A DNA stretch of 64,000 nt, taken from assembly GCA_942159475.1 (NCBI GenBank), contig OW804096.1, positions 124,734,941-124,798,940 on the forward strand, given 5' to 3'. The notes below the pieces were generated by a model. That model saw only the letters and a list, made by a program, of their open reading frames with translations, was not told where the DNA came from and searched no databases. The stretch comes from Sthenelais limicola (Eukaryota > Annelida > Polychaeta > Phyllodocida > Sigalionidae). Below, in pieces: positions 52,351-60,051 of the stretch; positions within the stretch are counted from its first letter, which is position 1; every line of letters begins with the position of its first letter. Made by a program: the position numbers and the translations under genes.

Positions 52351-52620
52351 TTGAACCTCACACTTTTTTCAACAGCAACACATATAGATCAACATATTGA
52401 TCATGTTGACCAAAGAGGGGGCAGAACGAGACAATGGAATGCTCCTGTTTTGAAAATCGAAAAACCAAAATTGACGCCTTATATATATAGAAACAGTATA
52501 CAATTCAGAACAGCCTCGTTATGGAATAATACCGCTGCTGATGTTAGAAATATAGAAACATATGAAGCATATAAAAAGATCACCAAACAGGAATCCCTTA
52601 TTCCAATCTACAATTTGTAA
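52351..52620 (+). pseudogene. 3' coding end of a CR1/Jockey-type LINE ORF2 (5'-truncated)
   Basis: A 90-codon open stretch preceded in frame by a stop at 52348. The translation has the arrangement typical of the last ~80 residues of CR1/Jockey-superfamily pol proteins: a TRQ motif, a Lys/Pro strand (KIEKPKLTPYIYRNS), then FRTASLWNNTAADVRNIETYEAYKK, matching the family pattern S-x-x-F/Y-R/x-A-x-L-W-N...R...F-K. It ends in TAA and is followed by an AT-rich, 3'UTR-like stretch. RT and endonuclease domains are absent, as expected for a 5'-truncated insertion or an eroded copy. There is no usable ATG near the start. Family assignment is from pattern recognition only. Confidence 0.55.
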
Positions 52621-52843
52621 CAGCATATTATTATTATTTTCGTTTATTTGTCCATTATAATTATTGTCACTCGTACATGACAAACCTTGCCTTCCATTTC
52701 TCTATCTCATCTTCTTCATCAAAAATTCATCTTTTGTTGTATTACTTAATGTTCATTTAACCTCGATGTTTTTGCCATTTATTCAACCCTTATATGTACG
52801 CACGATGCTCTATGTCCACTGAAAATAGACCAATAAGGGCACT

Positions 52844-52934
52844 ATATATGGCTTGGACGCCCGCACTACGCTGGAATGAACACAGAATGGAGGAATGGCC
52901 TTGAAACCTTCATCAGGAGGTTTTATTTTCACCA
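52844..52934 (-). repeat. B2 split direct repeat (3' end of the Ngaro-like element)
   Basis: 91 bp, direct copy of B1 with one mismatch, forming the 3' end of the element on the minus strand. The 22 nt between B2 and A2 (52935-52956) are not repeated elsewhere in the element. Outside it, host-like AT-rich sequence resumes. Confidence 0.88.
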
Positions 52935-52956
52935 TAAACAGTTACATATATAAAGA

Positions 52957-53154
52957 AAAAATTTATACGTGTGGCGTGGGCGGAGAAGCGGTTGAGAGTG
53001 GAAGGAAAGGTGGGCGTGGAAGCATTGGGACTGTGACGTCATAGGTAAACACAGGGGCGACATCATAAGCGGGACCAAGGGGGGCGTGGTTACCTAGGCG
53101 GCGTAGTTAGGGGTGTGACTTCTCCAATATAATCGGTGATGTTTTCACCTTCAC
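52957..53154 (-). repeat. A2 split direct repeat (internal copy near the 3' end)
   Basis: 198 bp, direct copy of A1 with the same CRE-like palindrome at 53034-53041. In one position GACGTC has become GACATC, a typical methyl-CpG decay change. It immediately follows B1 on the minus strand, as expected when an A-B junction in the RNA or circular intermediate templates the internal B1-A2 block. Confidence 0.9.
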
Positions 53155-53245
53155 ATATATGGCTTGGACGCCCGCACTACGCTGGAATGAACACAGAACG
53201 GAGGAATGGCCTTGAAACCTTCATCAGGAGGTTTTATTTTCACCA
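53155..53245 (-). repeat. B1 split direct repeat (internal)
   Basis: 91 bp, identical to 52844-52934 except for one C/T difference in the middle. It begins 18 nt beyond the end of the YR reading frame and abuts A2 with no gap. The B1-A2 junction should match the closed circular intermediate. Confidence 0.9.
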
Positions 53246-53262
53246 AAAGGGCCAAACCGAAG

Positions 53263-54214
53263 TCACTTGTGAGAAGAAAGATGCTCAGCAATGAATGAAT
53301 CCACTTTAAGCTTTGTGTCCAACTCGGGCGTGATGTAAGAATCCACACATGAAGAATGCCAATTACCTCGGGCTTTAATGTCAGAAAGCTTAACGCCCAT
53401 AGACGCCATATACGTGGCACCACCTCTCCTTAAAGATTGGGGGCTGAACACGCCTGATATGCCTGCACGTAGAAGAAGGGCTTGTAGAAACTTCTTAAAG
53501 TCGTCGTAGGACGGAGATTCACGCCCAGCAGAAGAGAATAATAAAGCTGAAGGAGATAATTTTTCAGCAAAAACACATTTTTTCAGCCAATACACAGCGC
53601 ATAAGGCGCGATCACTAAGCATAACCACTGGAATAGTGAATGGAGATGCTGAAGTCTTTGAAGATTTTACCGTGACAAGCACGCCCCAGGGAGTCACTGA
53701 CGTCTTCACAGAGCAGAGAGTGGGGGGAGGGAACTATATGGCCCACTCTCAGCAAGGTCCTGAATAGGAAGATAATCATGGTCCACATCCTTGACTCTGA
53801 CGCAGAAGAATAAATAACCTGACGAGACATCAGAAGAAGGTGGCGTGGCAAAAGCGCTTCAGAGGGAACTGGGGACGCCCCTGGTAGACGACTGACACCT
53901 TTTAACACTGACTTGATTGCTGGATGTGACATGGGAGGACAGTCGATGAAGCGTAGTCGCGCGCCAAACACCACGCCACTAAGGTAGATCGATACAGAAG
54001 AAACTTTCATGAAGGTGGAGAGAAAAGCTGCGAACATACACACCACGTCGACTTGTATAGGAGACAACGGAAGGTTGTTATCACATATAAATTTACTAAA
54101 TAGACGCCACTGGCGTTCTCTTTGTTCCAGCGTCGACGGCGCCACAGACGAAGCTTGTAGTTGGTGGACCCTCTTCATCCACGCTGACATGCCTATCATA
54201 ACGACAAGGAACAT
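53263..54214 (-). pseudogene. Tyrosine recombinase (integrase-type YR) of the Ngaro-like element, frameshifted
   Basis: Starts at the ATG at 54214, overlapping the pol TGA. The first ~165 residues hold a SAM-like core-binding domain (STLEQRERQWRLFSKF, then a helical region ending YLSGVVFGARLRF) and the catalytic Arg in LLRVGHIV (53747-53749). Around 53700 a one-base shift moves the frame; the catalytic domain then runs from 53709 to the stop. It contains PWGVLVTVKSSKT, the box II segment SLRRGGATYMASMGV (Arg at 53428-53430) and the nucleophile Tyr in SYITP (53335-53337). In the usual H-x-x-R of box II the His is replaced by Gln (CAA, 53437-53439). DIRS-group recombinases insert the circular DNA copy by strand exchange. 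With the frameshift and the changed His this copy is not expected to work. Confidence 0.82.
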
Positions 54215-56176
54215 CAGTAAAACAACACAATCCAGCTTGCGATTAATATAGTAAAGTCAAAAGGCATTTTCATATAGGGAAGGCGTGATAAAAAATCTGC
54301 CACTACATTATTCTTGGTGTTAATGTATTGAGGAAGAAGTTCAATATCGTAGATGAAAGTGATCCAATACAGTTCGTATAACCACTGCATGCAAGTCTTA
54401 TTAGAACTCACACTCGTAGTTAACATTGCCACGACTTGTGTATTATCTATGAAGCAATGGACTCGGGAACCTCTCAACAAGTCCTTCCAGCGTTTGACGC
54501 CCACCAGCACTGGGTAAAGCTCTTGCACATTAATGTTGTCCACACGAACATTCTCAGTAGGGGCGTCAATTAAATGACAACAGTCCGTATCTGACCAAGG
54601 CACTACACATGTTTCCCAGGCGCCTGCAAGCCAGTCTGTGCCGAGAAATGCGCCAAACCCCTAACTTGAAGCGTCAGACACTAGGGGAAGATGAAATTCA
54701 GGTTTATTTAATAACCTCACACCATTGAACACTTTGCAGAAGCCATGCCACCACATGATATCCTGGCGGAAGGCGTCTGATATGAGGGACTTCGTCAGGC
54801 GTTTGCACAGAAGGATCTTATACAAGTCAAATAGACGCCTACAGAATGAGCGCCCTCCCTTGAAAACTGACGCACAGTGGGCCAGATACCCACACAGACA
54901 CTCCAAGTCCTTCTTAGAGATGAATTTGGCGTCTACAACAGTTGATAGCAGACGACAAATCTTGGTTAACTTCCCCTCGGCCAGACTCAGGGTCATCCCA
55001 ACCGAGTCAATGCTGAAGCCCAAATATGTGCACTTAGTACTGGGCGTAGTAACTTTCTTCCACGCCACGTGAAAGCCTAGATAACGCAGGAGGACAATAA
55101 GGGTGTCTCTGGGTACAGGAGGGCAAATCGGGAGAGCATAGGAAGAAATCATCCAGGTAATTAACCACACGTATATTACACAAATTGAACAAGGTAAATG
55201 CAATGAGGTTAGAGATACTGTCGAATACACAAGGCCCAATTCTAAGACCAAAACATAAACGATTATCAGTTAGATATTCTTCCTTACCATTTATAACCCA
55301 TCTGAAGCCACATAAGTTACGATGACTAGGATTAATGGCGACGGCACGATAGGCCGGCTTAATATCAACCACGCCCTTAAATGAACCTTCTTCTACCATA
55401 TCAGTTGCATTGTCAATACTATTATAAGTAAAATTACGTACAAGAGAGTCACAGTGAAAGTTTACAGAGTCAGAATCGGGCCGAGAACAATCCGTAATTG
55501 GTCTGAGACCCCCGTCAGCTTTGGCAACTGCTCCTAGGGCGTGAATACACTTGGGCTTGTCTCTAACTACCGAGACACAGCCTTCCAAAATTCCATTTTC
55601 GACTATTGTATCCATCTTGGAACGAGCAGGTTCCTCAAGAATAGATGAATAATTTACACAGTCGTACGCCTGTACTGGCGAATCTATGACGTCAAAGCCG
55701 TCAACAATACCGTAGAAAACTTCTATATAGCGATCAAAAACTGCACAACCTTGACGGCTCAAAATTGCCGCAAATCTACACGGCTTCAGCTGCACGGGAA
55801 TACACCCGAGCGTATGAACACAGTTGCAGGTACCATCAAAACATTTACTAAAAACCTTCACCGAACGATCGTTCGGAGAAACAGGCGTGGAAAACACCAC
55901 GCCATCACAAGAAATATCATATTCATCTCGATAAAATTCGGCAACAGCCCCGCAAATATAATGGTAATCACAATCACTATCACAAGAAGTCTCAATATCA
56001 CCTGTATGGAATAAACCGGGGGGAAAATCCTCTTGCAGCGTAGTGGAAACACTACCCACTAAGTCCTTGACGGCCATCTTACCTTCTAAACTCCCCTCCA
56101 AAGCTGGAGAATCAGAAACTGCATCTAAATCAATAACAGAGATGGCGCCACTACCCCGACTTACCCCTGCCGCATC
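54214..56176 (-). pseudogene. pol: Reverse transcriptase / RNase H (pol) of the Ngaro-like element, broken by a frameshift and a stop
   Basis: The frame is open from just after the gag stop; the first ATG in phase is at 56077. The N-terminal part (to about 55600) is not recognised. RT blocks follow in order: GAVAKADGGLRPITDCSRP with SVN, motif A VDIKPAYRAVAI (Asp at 55364-55366), motif B LCFGLRIGPCVF, and the catalytic YLDD at 55148-55159. Just after YLDD the frame shifts by one base, near the GGG at 55111-55113; the thumb motif (YLGF-HVAWKK) continues in the other phase. RNase H then shows SDAS (Asp at 54673-54675), the INVQELYP helix, IDNTQVV, and the closing N..ADFLSRLP. A single in-frame TAG at 54661-54663 lies right after SDAS. 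The last codon block ends in TGA overlapping the recombinase ATG. The enzyme is inactive in this copy. Confidence 0.85.
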
Positions 56177-57025
56177 CTATTTAGACGCCTTGGTCGATGC
56201 ACAGGTCTTCGCTCCGTGATCAGCTGATCCGCATGAAGAGCATCGGTGGCCGTAGTCACATTGGGACCTGGTACATCCACCAGAGTTAAACTTGAAACAC
56301 GTACGTTCCTTGGAAGGCTTGGACTTCACAGAAGATTTCGAAGAAGCTGCTTTGCGTGAATTTTCATAGGAATAGTAGCGCAATACCTCCTCCTGGCGTG
56401 TATCGCCGAAAGCGATCAGACCTTTCTTGTTGGCTCTTGATCTGACTGCCTGATCATATGCCAATGACACCTTGAGAGTGTACATGGATGAAGCATCTTT
56501 CTCAGTCATGGTGACACAGTGAGATAACACACTAGACAATTCCTCTACAGGGCGTGAGTCAGCAATTAACTTTTCCATAAGTTGTAGGGACAACAGCAAG
56601 AGTTCATTAAAGTTTTCAATTGTCTCACCCTTGTCTATGACCGATTCGCGGTCGAAAGGCCCAGACCTCTTCCTAGAAGAACTGCGCCGACGACGGTGAG
56701 ATGACGAGCCCGCTGTATATATGGAACTTTCCCTACTGTGCGATGGCTCTTCATCCTCCAAATCCCGACGAGATTTCCTGCCTTTATCTTCATTGATATG
56801 GATCTCACTATCCGAGGAACCAACTGATGACTCGGGCTTCTTTTCTAGCGCCTGTACTGCCGTCAGGATACGACTAACCATGTTTTCCAGACCGTCAACA
56901 TGCCCGGTGAGTTGAGCTGTCTTTTCACCCTCTAACGCCACAACCTCTGCTATCAATTTACGGTTGCAATGTAGACCCGTGGGAGCATCATGCTCAAGTC
57001 CACAGGGCGTGCAATATCTCCCCAT
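56177..57025 (-). CDS. gag: Gag-like nucleocapsid protein of the Ngaro-like element
   Basis: Intact 282-codon ORF starting at the ATG at 57025. An in-frame GTG 30 nt upstream is not needed. The N-terminus has a Cys/His cluster (CTPC, then H and C within about 15 residues), followed by a short helical stretch, an Arg/Ser-rich segment (SHRRRRSSSRKR, about residues 108-120) and a Leu-rich patch. The C-terminus has two zinc-binding modules in tandem: C-x7-C-x4-C-x3-H (residues 243-260) and a retroviral-type C-x2-C-x4-H-x4-C knuckle (262-275). These fit an RNA-binding, particle-forming Gag protein of DIRS-type elements. The ORF ends in TAG at 56177-56179 and the pol frame continues in the same phase directly after it. 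Gag function is inferred from motifs and position. Confidence 0.8.
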   Translation of the reverse strand: MGRYCTPCGLEHDAPTGLHCNRKLIAEVVALEGEKTAQLTGHVDGLENMVSRILTAVQALEKKPESSVGSSDSEIHINEDKGRKSRRDLEDEEPSHSRESSIYTAGSSSHRRRRSSSRKRSGPFDRESVIDKGETIENFNELLLLSLQLMEKLIADSRPVEELSSVLSHCVTMTEKDASSMYTLKVSLAYDQAVRSRANKKGLIAFGDTRQEEVLRYYSYENSRKAASSKSSVKSKPSKERTCFKFNSGGCTRSQCDYGHRCSSCGSADHGAKTCASTKASK

Positions 57026-57061
57026 ATTTGAAGTCGAATCTTGACTCAAAATCACGCCAGC

Positions 57062-57259
57062 AAAAATTTATACGTGTGGCGTGGGCGGAGAAGCGGTTGA
57101 GAGTGGAAGGAAAGGTGGGCGTGGAAGCATTGAGACTGTGACGTCATAGGTAAACACAGGGGCGACGTCATAAGCAGGACCAAGGGGGGCGTGGTTACCT
57201 AGGCGGCGTAGTTAAGGGCGTGACTTCTCCAATATAATCGGTGATGTTTTCACCTTCAC
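57062..57259 (-). repeat. A1 split direct repeat (5' end of the Ngaro-like element)
   Basis: 198 bp, matching 52957-53154 with five substitutions, all transitions and at least two of them at CpG sites. It is the 5' terminus in the element's own orientation and ends 36 bp before the Gag-like ATG. It should therefore hold the promoter and the start of the RNA. It contains a perfect TGACGTCA (CRE/ATF site, 57139-57146) and several GGGCGTGG GC-box-like motifs. Promoter role is inferred. Confidence 0.9.
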
Positions 57260-59019
57260 TTATCAGTAGACCAACAAAAGGTTCGTCCTTGAGCTGAGAT
57301 ATAATGCATTTTGTGAGTATTGAATACCTATGTGCACAGATATGTTGTCAAAGATCCTCCTCCAAGCAACGAGGGATCTATTCTCACCAGTTAATTACAT
57401 GTATACTCATAATAAACCTTTATCAAAAAAAGATCGTTGACTTATTCACTCATCATTTATATCTTTATTTCAGTATATATACTAGTATACAAAATAGTAT
57501 ATCACTACGTCTTATAGCAATTCAAAACGATAACAAATTGTTATGTAATATTACGTAACATTGTGTAATATTATATTTATATTAATTATTAATTATCGCC
57601 CATTTATTATATTATCTTATTACTAAAAGCGCTATGCTTCGCTACCCAGTATTGTGCAAGTCTACTTATCCATGCTAGGCTATGGATATTACATAACGGG
57701 TTCCGCCCCTATACAAATACCGCTATATTCTTCAGAAAATAGCAGGCGGTTCAGATTGAAATTTTTACACGGTGTCATTACATGAAATTATTCATTAGCT
57801 CTTTGACCCTGGATCTGCACTTAAGGTCGCAGAAGAGATCTCCACCCATCTCAGCTTCTGGACTTTGTCTCCGCGTCACCCCAGGTCATCTCCATTAAGT
57901 GAAAATAATTACCTAAAATACTCTGAATGTGGATCTGTATGAAATATGCAAGGCGGCTGTCTGCGGGACCTAACACTAGATACAATAGCCATGTAGGTTA
58001 ATGGCGTTCAATTCTCCAGACCATTTCCACCGTTATAAGTGCACAAAGTTGACATATATAGTATAGGTATAGGTACCGGAAAATGGCAAATATATTCTTT
58101 TATATTCAACGATAATAATGAAATTATGATACCAAATCAATATTGCAAATTTGGAAATCAGATCGGATTCTGTTGAATTTTCTTCCAGTCCAGCTCAATA
58201 TCTAATAACTCTTGATAGCGTTTTTCCATGCACATATCCTGCATAGAATAATTGATATTCTGTGGATTCAGTTAGGTGGAGTAGACCTCCTTTGCGTCTA
58301 ACAAATATACATGTATACTGTTATAGCATAAATTGTGAACTTTCTCCATAGGTTTTCTAAGTTAGCAGACAGCTTATGTCATCGCCATGTTTTTTAATAG
58401 TCTCACTTCAGGGAGAGAAGTAGAGATCTATAGGTGGAGGAAGGAAAATACCTCAATGTCCGACCTAGTGAAATCTGATTCATCCTGGAATAATGTGTAT
58501 GTCTACATATCTACTGATGTTACCTCTTGTATTGTATAAAATGGATAGAAAACACTAGATATGGGTAAAAGAAGTGCAATTGCTCACTGCTCGTGATTAT
58601 TATTTGGTTCCGTGTGAAGCCACTAGGTGGAGCCCTATACGGTGAAACAAGTGATTGTATAGTTGATTATTCGATTAGTCATATTTAGTGATTTAGAAAT
58701 TAATTTATGATCATAATGGTTGCGTTAACTTTGCCTTGATATGCTCAGACACTTGTCTGTATGATGAAATGGTATCAATAAAAATCATAAACATACACAA
58801 ACTTCTATGTGAGTAGTCTTTGACTATGGGATTTGCACCACCTTGTTGAACTATACCATGGATGTCTGCCTGCCATTATATACCTTACGTCATTGTAATG
58901 TATTTCACCACTATATGCTAGACGTCTGTCTAATCGCCAGCCTCGATACAAAACATAGACACTACAGTCATAAGCAACAAGTTACCCCGGTGCATGGTTG
59001 TTATACAGTACTGTCGGCA
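57260..59019. other. Intergenic, AT-rich, nothing recognised
   Basis: Very AT-rich around 57460-57620. No ORF above 84 codons. A shared 18-base word with 23112-23129 is found at 58131-58148. Confidence 0.55.
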
Positions 59020-59089
59020 TAAAGACACCTAGGAACCATAGTGAATGGTACATGCATGTACCATTCACTATGGTTCCTAGGTGTCTTTA
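59020..59089. repeat. Perfect 70-bp palindrome
   Basis: Two 35-base arms meet with no spacer at an ATG|CAT centre (59054/59055). Every base pairs, from T at 59020 with A at 59089 inward; the symmetry ends immediately outside. The arm reads taaagacacctaggaacc outward to the centre. It could be a foldback element, a hairpin-forming site or an inverted assembly artefact. Confidence 0.95.
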
Positions 59090-59920
59090 AGTTATTTGGT
59101 CCGAACTCGGGAAGCAGGTGGTAAAGCCAACGTCAGTGAGGTCCTGTATTTATCTATTCGTCTAGGGAATAGATTCTAAACATGGGACATTTATTATTTA
59201 AACTCGGGACCTTTTAAATTATGGAGAAGCTGGACCCCCGGGACGTATGTCAAATACTTTTCGCCAAAAAAAGCATCCGCATTTCCCAATACATTTAGGA
59301 TTGGTATCAGCTGAAGTCATATGCGTGCTTTTTTTACTGTGTGTAGACCCTATACAAAGCGTATACAAGCTCAATAAATCACAATATTATATAAATCACA
59401 AATCACTATTATGTTATCATATCATATTATATAAATCATAAAACACAATATTATACGCATGCATTGAACTAAAGCCCTGAAATTACATATGTATTCGGGT
59501 GCCAGGAAGATAAGGAGAAACGATCCTGTGTAGCTCTAGCATTGTTGGGCGGAGTTTACCACCCTGAAGCAACAATTCGTAAAAGCTCCACCAAGGACAC
59601 AACTACCCTGGATAATATCAATTGCTGTTCAATTTGTTGTGAATCAGAAACATTGTATTCATTTTGTTGGTCTTCTGCTTTACTTGTGATTTGTATTTGA
59701 ACACATGTATAGCTAGTTTGTGAAGCATTTTGTTGACACCTTAAAACATGGTCAGCCTATATATGAGATGTTTACCTTATCAAGGCAACATTTCTTACAT
59801 ATTTCTTTTGTCATTTCATTATTCAGGAGTGAATGTACATAAATGATTAGATAAACCTTGCACCCTCTATATGCTTTGTAAGTACATTTGTTACTGTACT
59901 TTTTATAATGAATACTATAA

Positions 59921-60051
59921 AGGGATTAATAGTACTTAATAACCGACATTGGGGGCTGGTGGTGCATTGTTTGGTCCATAATCCTGAGGTGAAGACCATA
60001 ATCAGTGCACCAGCAGACCAGCAATGTCGGTTATTTATCCTTTTAGTCCCT
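59921..60051. mobile_element. Foldback / MITE-like element, about 131 bp
   Basis: Ends agggattaa (59921-59929) and ttagtccct (60043-60051) are inverted with one mismatch. Inside them aataaccgacattg (59938-59951) pairs exactly with 60022-60035, and ctggtggtgca pairs with tgcaccagcag (60006-60016). The loop lies around 59970-60005. No ORF and no clear target duplication. Confidence 0.6.

Larger units (their letters stand above)
52844..57259 (-). mobile_element. Ngaro-like (DIRS superfamily) tyrosine-recombinase retrotransposon, nearly full length, inactivated
   Basis: A 4416-bp element read on the minus strand in the order A1 repeat, Gag-like ORF, RT/RNase H, tyrosine recombinase, B1, A2, B2. 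The 198-bp A repeats differ at five positions and the 91-bp B repeats at one. B1 and A2 abut exactly (53155/53154); 22 nt separate A2 from B2. Split direct repeats with a YR and no DDE integrase, protease or LTRs define the Ngaro/PAT arrangement. No methyltransferase domain lies between RNase H and YR, which favours Ngaro over DIRS1. No target duplication is visible, as expected for YR insertion; the trinucleotide CAC sits at both outer junctions and at the B1/A2 junction. The copy is dead: frameshifts near 55111 and 53700, a TAG at 54661-54663, and a changed recombinase residue. PAT-like assignment remains possible without a phylogeny. Confidence 0.88.

Noticed and set aside
53200..53245. CTGATGAAGG word in the B repeats as a hammerhead core
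   Set aside because: No GAAAC follows at the required place after a stem II; read as chance similarity.
52844..57259. Reading the element as a Ty3/gypsy or retrovirus-like LTR element
   Set aside because: No protease, DDE integrase, LTRs or tRNA primer site; a tyrosine recombinase and split repeats are present instead.
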